Of a stretch of 64,000 nucleotides of DNA, positions 7,387 through 16,216 are shown in pieces. The stretch comes from Cohnella sp. CFH 77786 (lineage in GTDB: Bacteria; Bacillota; Bacilli; Paenibacillales; Paenibacillaceae). Both the position numbers and the translations under genes were made by a program. Below the pieces are notes generated by a model. The model had not been told where the DNA came from. It made no database searches and saw nothing but the letters and a program-made list of their open reading frames with translations. Position 1 is the first letter of the stretch. The number at the start of each line of letters is the position of its first letter. The stretch lies in the NCBI RefSeq assembly GCF_019400745.1, contig NZ_WJIB01000022.1:1-64000 (forward strand), given 5' to 3'.

Positions 7387-8970
7387 TCAGACGGGCGGCT
7401 GCACCCTTCCCGCAGCCCGCTCCGCGAAACGCTGTCCGTATTGTACCGCTTTCCATAACGCCTTGGCTTTGTTCAAGCATTCGTAGAATTCCCGCTCAGG
7501 GTCGGAATCGATGACGATCCCCGCTCCGGCTTGGATGTGGCAAACGCCCCCGGTTACGGCGATCGTGCGGATAATAATATTAAATTCCATATTCCCGGCA
7601 TAGTCAATCCACCCCATCGAGCCCGTATAAGGCCCCCGGCGGACCGGCTCCAATTCCTCGATGATTTCCATCGTTCGGATTTTGGGCGCCCCGGTGATCG
7701 TCCCGCCCGGAAACATCGCCGCCGCGACGTCCAGCGCATCCTTTCCGGGTGCCAGCCGGGCCTCCACCTGGGAAACGAGGTGCATGACGTGGGAGTACCG
7801 CTCTATGGTCAGGAGTTCAGGCACTTTCACCGTTCCGTAAGCCGCGACCCGGCCCAGATCGTTGCGCTCCAGATCCACGAGCATGATATGCTCCGCCCGC
7901 TCCTTCTCGCTGGACAGAAGCTCGTCCTCCATGGCCCGATCCTCCTCCGGCGTCCGGCCCCGGCGGCGCGTTCCGGCGATCGGCCGGGCGGACAGCTTGC
8001 CGCGGTCCAGCTTCACCAACAACTCCGGGGATGCGCTGACGAGCGAAAAGCCGGGCGTTCTCAGCATGCCCATATAAGGAGAAGGATTCACGATCCGCAG
8101 CCATTCATACAGCTGTTCGGCCGGCGTCTCGACCGGCAGGCTCTGGCGGATCGCCAGGTTGACCTGAAACGCGTCGCCCTGGCCGATATACGCCTGGACC
8201 CGGCGCACGGCGTCTTGGTAGCCCTCTTTGTTCAAGGAGGTCGTCAAGCCGGGCAGCTTCTCCACGTCGATCTCGAGCCGATCCTCCTCCAATAGCCCCC
8301 GCATGCGGCGCAAACGGGACAACGTCTCCGGATCGTCCGCTACCCGGCACCAGTCCCGCCACTGCCGTTCCATTTCGTCCGCCGCCCGTTCCGCTTCCCG
8401 ATAGCAGAAGGCCAGTCCGTCTTCGGATACATCCGGTCCGACCGCGGCATGGACCGCCAGATGCACCGTGCCTTGCCGATGGTCGGCGATCCACAGCCGC
8501 TCGTATCGTTGGAACAGGTAATCCGGCCAACCGAGATCGTCAGCCGCGAGCTCGGGCAGCTTCTCCAGGCTGCGGGCCATGTCATAGGACCAGAACCCGA
8601 CCGCGCCTCCGTTGCAATCGGGATATCCTTCCGGCCGCGGTGCCGTCCAGCCGCCCAACCAAGACCGCACCACCTCGATCGGCGCCCCCCGAAGCCGGGC
8701 TTGTTCCGTCCAATCCTCTCCGTCCGGAGACCAAATCCGCGCCTCGCGGCCCTTGCCCTCGATCACCTCTGCCGGATGAAGGCCGGCGATCGTATAGCGC
8801 CCCCCTTTGCCGCTTTCCAGGATGCATGAATACGAGGAAGCGTCCCGCCAGAAACGGTCCCAAACGAGCGGAAGCAAAGCCTCCCCCGGGGACCGAATCG
8901 TCCTGATATAAGGAAGCAGGGTGTACTTGCCCTGCCATGTCTTCCATTGCTCCAACGTTACGTTGTTCAC
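7387..8970 (-). CDS. pabB: Aminodeoxychorismate synthase component I (527 aa)
   Basis: Aminates chorismate to aminodeoxychorismate using ammonia from PabA. The C-terminal chorismate-binding domain (about 240-505) has RPIAGTRRRGRTPEED, HIMLVDLERNDLG, FPGGTITGAPKIR and IQAGAGIVIDSDPERE. The N-terminal domain is TrpE-like. GTG start with GAGGGTG upstream. It is the first gene of the pabB-pabA-pabC-folP-folB-folK-dusB run. TrpE is the alternative reading, ruled out by the folate context. The promoter should lie in 8971-9190; no clear sigma-A pair was found there. Confidence 0.94.
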   Translation of the reverse strand: MNNVTLEQWKTWQGKYTLLPYIRTIRSPGEALLPLVWDRFWRDASSYSCILESGKGGRYTIAGLHPAEVIEGKGREARIWSPDGEDWTEQARLRGAPIEVVRSWLGGWTAPRPEGYPDCNGGAVGFWSYDMARSLEKLPELAADDLGWPDYLFQRYERLWIADHRQGTVHLAVHAAVGPDVSEDGLAFCYREAERAADEMERQWRDWCRVADDPETLSRLRRMRGLLEEDRLEIDVEKLPGLTTSLNKEGYQDAVRRVQAYIGQGDAFQVNLAIRQSLPVETPAEQLYEWLRIVNPSPYMGMLRTPGFSLVSASPELLVKLDRGKLSARPIAGTRRRGRTPEEDRAMEDELLSSEKERAEHIMLVDLERNDLGRVAAYGTVKVPELLTIERYSHVMHLVSQVEARLAPGKDALDVAAAMFPGGTITGAPKIRTMEIIEELEPVRRGPYTGSMGWIDYAGNMEFNIIIRTIAVTGGVCHIQAGAGIVIDSDPEREFYECLNKAKALWKAVQYGQRFAERAAGRVQPPV

Positions 8971-9091
8971 GATGTTTCACCCTCGCCGATCCGCCTAGGT
9001 CCGAAGCTCCGTCCGGACGTTTACTTAGCAGGATACCACTCCCTCCGCAAGCGGCGCAATGCTTTCTTCCTCTCGGGAAATGTTTCAATTT

Positions 9092-9107
9092 TGTAACCAT
9101 AGTTACA
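9092..9107. promoter_or_regulatory. Palindromic operator-like site in the divergent pabB / secreted-protein region
   Basis: TGTAAC-CATA-GTTACA is a perfect 6-bp inverted repeat with a 4-bp centre. It is about 120 bp upstream of the pabB start and 90 bp upstream of the secreted-protein start, in an otherwise AT-rich stretch. Placement between divergent genes suggests a transcription-factor site, but I cannot name the regulator. Confidence 0.5.
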
Positions 9108-9194
9108 GTTTTTTGGAAACGGGGCCTGTAAAATGGTCCACGGTGCCGATCCGACGAAGGCGCCAATCCGATAACGGTACAAAGGAGCAAAATG

Positions 9195-12100
9195 ATGTCC
9201 AGGAAACGGTTTACGATCACGCGGCGATTGAAGTTCATGGTTACGCTGGGACTTATCGCAGCCCAATTGCTCTCGTATTATCCGGCCGGCCAAGCGAGCG
9301 CCGCTTCGGAATTCGCGGCCGCGGTGCAAGCCAGCCAGCCGAGCGCGAAACCCGGCGACACCGTCACGCTGACGGCTTCGATTTCCCCTTCCATTACCCG
9401 TTCGATCAACGTGCAGCTGCAGGTTGTCGGCGCGAACGGAGCGAAGGTGTTCGACAAATGGTTGACCCGGTTGCCCGTCACGGCGGGGGTCACGGAGCAA
9501 TATCCCGTCGATTGGACGTTGCCCGATGGTCTGCCCGCGGGGAAATACAGCGTCAGCCTCGGCATCTTCGGTGCCGACTGGGACCGGATGTACAGCTGGG
9601 ATACGGGTCTCGCGTACGTGACGGTTCAATCGGGCGCCTCGCTGCCGGCTTTCCGTGCGACGATCGATGCTCCATCCCAAGCCGCGGCGGGCAGCACCGC
9701 CTCCGTGAAGGCCAAGCTCGTCAGCGATCAATCGGCCGCCGCTTCGGTCAGACTGGCGATCTACAGCCCGTCTAACGCCAAAGTCCACGAGGAAACGTTC
9801 GCCGATCAGGTTTTCGCCGCCCAGACGGCCCTATCGCTCTCGACTCATTGGCCAATCCCGGCTGATGCTTCCGGGACTTACCGCGTCGAGCTTGCGGCAA
9901 CTTCTCCGGATGGAGCGCAAACCTATTACAGCCAGCCGAATGCCGGATCGATCGCGGTCGCGAAGGACGATCCGGCCGCGTCCGCCGCATTCGTCACGGG
10001 TGCCGCCGCGGAGAACCCTAACGTCAAAGCGGGCGACACCGCGGCTTTCACCGCGAAGATCGCTTCCGACCGGAACGCATCCGTGCTCGTTGACGTCGTC
10101 GTCCGAAATCCGTACACCCGCGAGACCGTCTTCCAAGCCGTATTCGAGCGCCAAGCCTTGACCGCCGGCACGGCCCTCGATATCCCCGTGTCGTGGAACG
10201 TGCCCGCGGACGCCGCGACGGGCACTTATCCGATCGAAATCGGCATATTCGGCAACGGTTGGGAAGGTCCGTACCACTGGAACGCGAACGCCGGGTACAT
10301 CCAAGTAACGGACGGAACGGCGCCGCAGATCCAATTCACCGCCTCGACGTCCGTCGCGCAGACTCCGATTCGAGCGGGCACGACCCAAAGCTTGTCCGTT
10401 ACCGCCTCAAGCCATTCGGCGACGGAGGCCCTCGTGAGCGTGAAAGTGTTGAACCCGCAAGGCACTGCCGTCTATACCCGGGAGTTCCCGAACGAATCGT
10501 TTGGCGCCCGGCAACCGAAGAACTTAACGGTAAGCTGGCCGATCCCGACCGGCGCGGAGTTAGGCACCTATACGATCGAAACTGCCATTACCAACGCCGA
10601 CCGTACTCTCATCTACTACCGCAATGCTTCGGCCGCCCAATTCATCGTAGAAGCCGGATCGACGGAGCCCGATCAGCCGGATCACGGCGCAACGGCGAAT
10701 TGGACGACGTCGGCCGAGGTTGCCGCTTCCGCCGAAGCCGGTTATCCGGTCACCGTCACGGCGCAAGTCGTCAGCGACGATTACGCCAAGGCGCTCGTCG
10801 ACGTCGAAATCTGGGACGAATCCGGCCAAGTGTACCAATCTTTCGTCGACAATCAGTATTTTCAGCCGAATGTGCCGAAACAAATTCCGGTCACCTGGAA
10901 CATTCCGGCGATGCAGCACCGCGGCCGGTATACGGTCAAGATCGGGGTCTTCCCGCCCGGGTGGAACACAGCCTGGGAGCACCATTGGAACAACGGCGCC
11001 GCTTCTTTCGAAGTGAATTGGGGCCTCGTGCCGGATATCACGCTGACAAGCACGGTCGATGCGGAAACGGTTCAGCCCGGCACCGAACAAACGATCCATA
11101 CGCGGCTGACGAGCAGCGAAACGCTGCCGGCGGCCGTCCGGCTCGAGTTGCTCGATCCGGCGGGCAACCGGGTTGCAAGCGGAGAATACCCGGATGCCTC
11201 CTTTACGCAAGGCGTTCCGAACGATTATGCCCTGGAATGGACTCCGGGTTCCGATGCGGTCAACGGCGTTTACAAGCTGCGGGTTTCCGTCGCCAAACCG
11301 GACGGGGTGCGGGTGTTCTATTCGAACCCGGACGCCGCGCGGTTCAGCTTGACAGGCGGCATCGATTTGGCTTACACGCTGTCCGCGGAGACGGCGCAGG
11401 CCGAAGTCAGCGCAGACCAGACGCTGAACGTAGAAGCCCGCGTGGGAAGCACCGCTCCGGCCGTCGTGTCCGTGAAAGTCAACTTCGTCGACGCGCTCAC
11501 CGGCGAGACGGTGCATAGCGAAACGCTCCGGAATCAAGCGGTATCCGCTTCGCAAGAAGCAACCTTGAATGTGAAATGGAAGCTGCCGAAATGGATCAAG
11601 ATGGACGAGAACAAGGTCCGTTCCGGCGAAGAGCCGCTGGTCCGGTACGTGCTGGACGGGGACTACAAGATCGGCATCGAGCTCTACAACGCGGATTTGA
11701 GCTATAAGATCATGGCCCAAGACGACGCCGCGGCCTTCAAGGTCGTTTCGCCCGTCGATGCTCCCGCCCCGCAGCCTGCCGAACCGCCGACTTTGCCGAA
11801 CATTTTGAAACTGGGCGTTTTCGCAACCAATAACGATGAGTACGGAGTGACCGGCTGGATGCCGGAAACGGGACTCCCCTGGAACTTCGCTTACCGGTAT
11901 CTCAACGGCGGAGTGAACAACGAGGAAGGCTGGACGTCCTGGGATCCCTACAACGTGGGCGATTGGCGGGGCGCGTATGCCTACGATTACGCGAAGGATG
12001 CCACCGACCGCGGGTACACGCCGGTTTTCACGTTTTACGAGATGCTTCAAACGATTTCCGGCGATTGCCTGAACTGCGGGGATAACGAAGCGAAGGACGA

Positions 12101-13115
12101 CCTCGTCACCTTGAACGACGAGTACGCCATGCGGGCTTATTTCGAGGAATTCAAGCTCCTCATGCAGCTGATCGGCACGGGCACCTATAACGGAAGGCAA
12201 GGCATCGGCAAAACGGCCATCGTGCACGTGGACCCCGACCTCGCCGGATACGCCCAGCAAGCCGTGCTCGACAACGGCCGCTGTTACGGACAATGCACGG
12301 GCCAAGGCAACAACCCCGCATTCTTGAAAGCCGCGGTGTCCAGCACCCGCATGCCCGAGCTGGCCGACCTGCCCGATACGTTCCAAGGTTATAACTGGGC
12401 GCTGCTGCGACTTCGCGACCTGTACGCTCCGAACGTCATCTTGGCCCCGCACGTGAACAGCTGGGGAACTTTGATCGACGTAGGAAGGGACACGAACCCG
12501 AACCTGGACGTGACCGCACTCGGCAAGCTTGCCGGCGAGTTCGCCAACCTGAGCGGAGTGCAGACGGTACCCGCAGGAATCAAGCCTTACGACTTCATCT
12601 TCAACGATATCGACGACGATGACGCGGGCGGCGATCGGGGCTATTGGCTGGATCGCACGAACTTGACGCTGCCCAACTTCCACCGGTGGGAGCAGTTCGT
12701 GAAAGCCGCATCGGAAACAACCCGGAAGAAGGTGATGATCTGGCAAATCCCGGTCGGCAACCAGGTCTACCGCGCGATGGACAACACGCCGGGCCATTAT
12801 CAGGACAACAAGGTGGAATATTTCTTCGGTCACCTGCAGGAGCTTATCGACATCGGGATCGTCGGCCTCATGTTCGGACACGGCCAACCCGGATCGACCT
12901 CGCATTACAACCGGATGGACGACAACGGCCTTGACGCCCCGCCATCCGAGGACTATTACAATCCGGAGCCGCTTACGTTCTCCGACGGCTGGGGAGACGG
13001 GAGCGTGCATACGAACGGCAAGGAAGCCGATTTCACCGACGACGACGGCGGCTACCTGCGATTGCAAGCGACGGAATATTACAAGCATCCGTTACCCGTA
13101 TCCAACCAATATTGA
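9195..13115 (+). CDS. Large secreted modular protein with unidentified C-terminal domain, possibly a glycoside hydrolase (1306 aa)
   Basis: A signal peptide is clear: a basic start (SRKRFTITRRLKF), a hydrophobic core and an ASA-type cleavage site near residue 36. Six beta-sandwich-like modules of about 105-120 residues follow, plus a more divergent seventh. Modules 1, 3 and 5 end with a G(I/V)F...W...W(N/D) pattern (GIFGNGWEGPYHWN, GVFPPGWNTAWEHHWN). Modules 2, 4 and 6 end with a D-x-x-x-x-YY/FY pattern (PDGAQTYYSQP, ADRTLIYYRN, PDGVRVFYSNP). The final part, from about residue 869, begins ILKLGVFATNNDEYG and contains many Asp/Glu/Trp residues (HVDPDLAGY, FIFNDIDDDDAGGDRGYW, VMIWQIPVGN), which suggests a carbohydrate-active (beta/alpha)8-like domain. 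The second of two adjacent ATGs is chosen because AAAGGAG is 7 nt upstream. It is an isolated plus-strand gene with its own terminator. The substrate is unknown. Confidence 0.9.
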   Translation: MSRKRFTITRRLKFMVTLGLIAAQLLSYYPAGQASAASEFAAAVQASQPSAKPGDTVTLTASISPSITRSINVQLQVVGANGAKVFDKWLTRLPVTAGVTEQYPVDWTLPDGLPAGKYSVSLGIFGADWDRMYSWDTGLAYVTVQSGASLPAFRATIDAPSQAAAGSTASVKAKLVSDQSAAASVRLAIYSPSNAKVHEETFADQVFAAQTALSLSTHWPIPADASGTYRVELAATSPDGAQTYYSQPNAGSIAVAKDDPAASAAFVTGAAAENPNVKAGDTAAFTAKIASDRNASVLVDVVVRNPYTRETVFQAVFERQALTAGTALDIPVSWNVPADAATGTYPIEIGIFGNGWEGPYHWNANAGYIQVTDGTAPQIQFTASTSVAQTPIRAGTTQSLSVTASSHSATEALVSVKVLNPQGTAVYTREFPNESFGARQPKNLTVSWPIPTGAELGTYTIETAITNADRTLIYYRNASAAQFIVEAGSTEPDQPDHGATANWTTSAEVAASAEAGYPVTVTAQVVSDDYAKALVDVEIWDESGQVYQSFVDNQYFQPNVPKQIPVTWNIPAMQHRGRYTVKIGVFPPGWNTAWEHHWNNGAASFEVNWGLVPDITLTSTVDAETVQPGTEQTIHTRLTSSETLPAAVRLELLDPAGNRVASGEYPDASFTQGVPNDYALEWTPGSDAVNGVYKLRVSVAKPDGVRVFYSNPDAARFSLTGGIDLAYTLSAETAQAEVSADQTLNVEARVGSTAPAVVSVKVNFVDALTGETVHSETLRNQAVSASQEATLNVKWKLPKWIKMDENKVRSGEEPLVRYVLDGDYKIGIELYNADLSYKIMAQDDAAAFKVVSPVDAPAPQPAEPPTLPNILKLGVFATNNDEYGVTGWMPETGLPWNFAYRYLNGGVNNEEGWTSWDPYNVGDWRGAYAYDYAKDATDRGYTPVFTFYEMLQTISGDCLNCGDNEAKDDLVTLNDEYAMRAYFEEFKLLMQLIGTGTYNGRQGIGKTAIVHVDPDLAGYAQQAVLDNGRCYGQCTGQGNNPAFLKAAVSSTRMPELADLPDTFQGYNWALLRLRDLYAPNVILAPHVNSWGTLIDVGRDTNPNLDVTALGKLAGEFANLSGVQTVPAGIKPYDFIFNDIDDDDAGGDRGYWLDRTNLTLPNFHRWEQFVKAASETTRKKVMIWQIPVGNQVYRAMDNTPGHYQDNKVEYFFGHLQELIDIGIVGLMFGHGQPGSTSHYNRMDDNGLDAPPSEDYYNPEPLTFSDGWGDGSVHTNGKEADFTDDDGGYLRLQATEYYKHPLPVSNQY

Positions 13116-13125
13116 GCGTACAATG

Positions 13126-13161
13126 AAACCGCCCATGCAGATTGATCTGCATGGGCGGTTT
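13126..13161. terminator. Bidirectional terminator between the secreted-protein gene and cysK
   Basis: A perfect 16-bp stem (AAACCGCCCATGCAGA with its complement) around a 4-nt loop lies between two convergent genes, 11 bp after the plus-strand stop and 25 bp past the cysK stop. A-rich and T-rich flanks are short on both strands. Confidence 0.85.
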
Positions 13162-13186
13162 GTTGTCCATAAGCGCGAATCGGGTC

Positions 13187-14128
13187 TTAATTCTCGAAGT
13201 TGAACAGCGGCGTGCTCAGGTAACGTTCGCCGTTCGACGGGACGACCGCGACGACGCGTTTGCCTTCGCCCAGCTCCTTGGCGACCTTCAGCGCGGCGTA
13301 GATGGCAGCGCCGGAGGAAATGCCGCACAGGATGCCTTCTTGCTTGGCGGCCGCGCGGGCGGTTTCGAACGCTTCCTCGTTCTCAACGGTGAGGACGCCG
13401 TCATAGATTTCACGATCCAGAATATCCGGAATGAAGTTCGCGCCGATGCCTTGGATCTTATGCGGACCCGGCTTGCCGCCGGAGAGAATCGGGGATGCCG
13501 AAGGCTCGACCGCGTAGATTTTGATATTCGGGAAGTTCTTCTTCAGCACTTCGCCTGCGCCCGAGATCGTGCCGCCCGTACCGATGCCGGCCACGAACGC
13601 GTCCAGCTTGCCGTCAAGCGATTGGATGGCTTCGACGATTTCCGGACCCGTCGTTTCGCGGTGGATCTTCACGTTGTCCGGGTTCTTGAATTGCTGCGGC
13701 ATGAAGTAGTCCTTGTTCTCGGCCGCGATTTCCTCGGCTTTCTTCACGGCACCGTTCATGCCTTCGGAACCCGGCGTCAGCACGAGCTCCGCTCCGTAAG
13801 CGCGAAGCAGGTTGCGGCGCTCGAGGCTCATCGTCTCCGGCATGACGAGAATCGCGCGGTAGCCTTTGGCCGCGGCTACCATGGCCAAGCCGATCCCGGT
13901 GTTGCCGCTCGTCGGCTCGACGATCGTCGTGACGCCCGGCTTGATGTCGCCGCGTTTCTCGGCTTCCTCGATCATGCTGATGGCGATCCGGTCCTTGACG
14001 CTGGCGCCGGGATTCTGGTATTCCAGCTTCACGTAGATTTCGGCGCTGCCCGCCGGCACGAGCCGATTCAGACGCACGAGCGGCGTATCGCCGATCAACT
14101 GGGTGATATTCTGGACAATCTTAGCCAT
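13187..14128 (-). CDS. cysK: Cysteine synthase (O-acetylserine thiol-lyase, 313 aa)
   Basis: Makes cysteine from O-acetylserine and sulfide with PLP. The PLP lysine is in NPGASVKDRIA, the substrate loop is EPTSGNTGIGLA, and the phosphate-binding loop is GIGTGGTISG. A TTG two codons upstream is in frame, but the ATG at 14128 has GGGAGGG at 9 nt and is preferred. An inverted repeat at 14174-14202 in its upstream region resembles a CymR operator, consistent with cysteine-responsive control. Its neighbour yacD and this order are the same in B. subtilis. Confidence 0.97.
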   Translation of the reverse strand: MAKIVQNITQLIGDTPLVRLNRLVPAGSAEIYVKLEYQNPGASVKDRIAISMIEEAEKRGDIKPGVTTIVEPTSGNTGIGLAMVAAAKGYRAILVMPETMSLERRNLLRAYGAELVLTPGSEGMNGAVKKAEEIAAENKDYFMPQQFKNPDNVKIHRETTGPEIVEAIQSLDGKLDAFVAGIGTGGTISGAGEVLKKNFPNIKIYAVEPSASPILSGGKPGPHKIQGIGANFIPDILDREIYDGVLTVENEEAFETARAAAKQEGILCGISSGAAIYAALKVAKELGEGKRVVAVVPSNGERYLSTPLFNFEN

Positions 14129-14173
14129 GGACAATTTCCCTCCCGATATGTTGCGGCTGCTGCCGCTCGAGCT

Positions 14174-14202
14174 TTAATCCGACTAAATCAGTCGGCATTT
14201 AA
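14174..14202 (-). promoter_or_regulatory. CymR-like operator upstream of cysK
   Basis: The minus strand reads TTAAATGCC, 13 bp, then GGATTAA. The inner arms CCGACT and AGTCGG are exact inverted repeats. The same CC-N13-GG layout with AT-rich flanks occurs upstream of the cystine importer at 41555-41582. CymR is the Rrf2-family repressor of cysteine genes in Bacillales; no cymR gene is in this window. A possible promoter just upstream (TTGCCG, 17 bp, TAGTTA) is weak. Confidence 0.6.
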
Positions 14203-14293
14203 CTACAATCATCTTATCAACACGGCAAGGGAATGTCAATAGCGGCGCTGCCGGAACAGGCCGCCGCGGCGCGATTGAAATCGGTTTCCCGCC

Positions 14294-15274
14294 TTACCGA
14301 TTTGACGGTAACCGGAGCCGGGGATCCAGCGTTTTCGCCCCGTATTCGTCCAGAAGTGACTGCTCCACATCCCGCAAGGAAGGGGCCTGTTCCATGGCCA
14401 ACTGCCGCCGGATTTCCTCACGTACGGATTCGTAGTCCTTCCCTTGGACGGTTTTGATCCCGTTCAATTGCAGTACGGCATACCCTTGGTCCGTTTGGAT
14501 CGGCCCGGCCGCTTCCCCCACCTGCAGCCCGCCGGCCGCCGTGATCAGCTTAGGGTCCTGCAAGGGATCGAGCTCGTCGACCCAGCCCAGGTCTCCGCCG
14601 TTCTCCGCGGTCATCGCGTCGGCGGAATACCGTTTGGCCAGTTCGCCGAAGTCCTGGCCGTTCTCCAGCCGGCTCAGCACGGAAGCCGCTGCCTCTTCGC
14701 TAACCGTCAGGATCCAGACGAGCTCGTATTGCTTACGCGGGCCGTATTCGCGTCTGTGTTCTTCATAATACTTGCGGATATCGGCTTCCGGAACGTCCAC
14801 GTTCCGGGTCGCCAGCTTCTCCAGCAGCAATCGGTGCCTGGCATCCTCCCGGACGGCTGCCCGGTTCATCCCCAGCTGTTGCTGCATGGAAGCATAGAAA
14901 TCCGCCTCGCTCCCATACCCTTCGCTCATTCGGCGAAGCTCCCCGTCCAGCTCTTCCCCGCTTACGGTGACCCCCAGCCGCTCCGCCTCCCGGTTTACCG
15001 CTTCGCGCAGCATCAGCTCCCGCAGCACTTCGGCACCATAGCCGTCAAGCAGGCGGTCGACGAGTTCTGCCCTCGTGATCGTGACGCCTCCGACGACGGC
15101 GACCGCGTCATCCGGAGGCGAAGACGAAGGGCCGCCGGACGGCGTGTCCGGCGGCTGGCGGGTCGGGCTCTCGGAGGAGGAGGACGATCCGCCCGTGCAT
15201 CCGGCCAGCAAGACCAGCATGAGCACCAGGGCAGACCAATAGAACCGCCGAAACGGCGCACCCGCGACGTTCAT
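14294..15274 (-). CDS. yacD: Parvulin-type peptidyl-prolyl isomerase lipoprotein, YacD-like (326 aa)
   Basis: An extracytoplasmic foldase anchored by a lipid. The lipobox is LLAGC (cysteine near residue 26), followed by a Ser/Pro-rich linker (27-57). Next come a SurA-type N-terminal helical region and a parvulin rotamase domain (about 180-275) with YELVWILTVSE, AKRYSADAMTAENGGDLGW and QTDQGYAVLQL. It lies 6 bp downstream of hslO, as in B. subtilis, so it probably shares that transcript. Its clients are unknown. Confidence 0.88.
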   Translation of the reverse strand: MNVAGAPFRRFYWSALVLMLVLLAGCTGGSSSSSESPTRQPPDTPSGGPSSSPPDDAVAVVGGVTITRAELVDRLLDGYGAEVLRELMLREAVNREAERLGVTVSGEELDGELRRMSEGYGSEADFYASMQQQLGMNRAAVREDARHRLLLEKLATRNVDVPEADIRKYYEEHRREYGPRKQYELVWILTVSEEAAASVLSRLENGQDFGELAKRYSADAMTAENGGDLGWVDELDPLQDPKLITAAGGLQVGEAAGPIQTDQGYAVLQLNGIKTVQGKDYESVREEIRRQLAMEQAPSLRDVEQSLLDEYGAKTLDPRLRLPSNR

Positions 15275-15280
15275 TCCGCG

Positions 15281-16177
15281 TCAATCTCCCTTCGGGATTC
15301 TCTCCGAAGCGCGCCGATGCAGCTCCTCCAGTTCTTCGGCCGTGAAGGCATACGTCTCGTTGCAGAAATGGCAGAGCACATCCGCTTTCCCGTCTTCGTC
15401 GATCAGACTTCGAAGCTCATCGGGCCCCAGCGTCACCAGCGTTCTCTCCACCCGCTCCCGCGAGCATTGGCAGCGGAAAACGGGCTCCATCGCGTCATGG
15501 ATGGTCACATCTTCTCCGACGAGATGCTTCAGGATGCCTTCCGGTGTCTCGCCTTGATCCAGCAGCTGGGTCACGTGCGGCAGCGAGGCAACGGCGGCTT
15601 CCAGGCGCTGCAGCTGATCTTCCGGCAGACCCGGAAGCACCTGCACGATCAGTCCGCCGGCGTGGATGACGGAATTGTCCGTATCGACCAGCACCCCGAG
15701 CCCGACGACGGACGGAATCTGTTCGGATTCCGCGAAATAATAGGTGAAATCCTCGCCCAGCTCGCCGGAAACGATCGGAACGCTGCCGCGGTACGGCTCG
15801 CGCAGTCCCAGATCCTTGATCACGTTCAGGTACCCGCTCGTGCCGACGGCACCCGCGACATCCAGCTTGCCGAATCGGTTGCTGGGCAGATGCACGTGGG
15901 GATGATCCACGTATCCTCTCACTTCCGCGCGCGCATTCGCGTCGATGACGATCTGGCCCAAGGGGCCGTCGCCCTTGACTTGAATCGTGAGCTTGCCCTC
16001 GTCTTTCAGCATGACGCCCATCATCGCCCCGGCCGTCGCGGCCCGGCCGAGAGCGGCCGTCGCGGTCGGGAACGTGTCGTGCCTTCTCTGCAGCTCCGAA
16101 ACGAGCCGGGTCGTCCGGGCGGCGAACACCCGAATCCCGCCGCTCCACGCCGTTCCGCGAACCAATTCGTCTTTCAT
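15281..16177 (-). CDS. hslO: Redox-regulated chaperonin Hsp33 (298 aa)
   Basis: A cytosolic holdase activated by oxidation. The zinc-binding redox switch is complete: CQC near residue 238 and CHFC near residue 270, the CxC...CxxC pattern. The N-terminal ATAALGRAATAGAMMG and the VKGDGPLGQIVIDANA segments are characteristic. The ATG at 16177 has a GGAAAGGGG upstream. It lies between coaX and yacD. Confidence 0.97.
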   Translation of the reverse strand: MKDELVRGTAWSGGIRVFAARTTRLVSELQRRHDTFPTATAALGRAATAGAMMGVMLKDEGKLTIQVKGDGPLGQIVIDANARAEVRGYVDHPHVHLPSNRFGKLDVAGAVGTSGYLNVIKDLGLREPYRGSVPIVSGELGEDFTYYFAESEQIPSVVGLGVLVDTDNSVIHAGGLIVQVLPGLPEDQLQRLEAAVASLPHVTQLLDQGETPEGILKHLVGEDVTIHDAMEPVFRCQCSRERVERTLVTLGPDELRSLIDEDGKADVLCHFCNETYAFTAEELEELHRRASERIPKGD

Positions 16178-16216
16178 TTGCGTGCGTTGCCCCTTTCCTG
16201 CTAACGGCTCATGCCG

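Noticed and set aside
10560..13088. 842-codon minus-strand frame opposite the secreted-protein gene
   Set aside because: No ribosome-binding site and Arg/Val-rich shadow composition. The plus-strand frame has a signal peptide and repeated modules.
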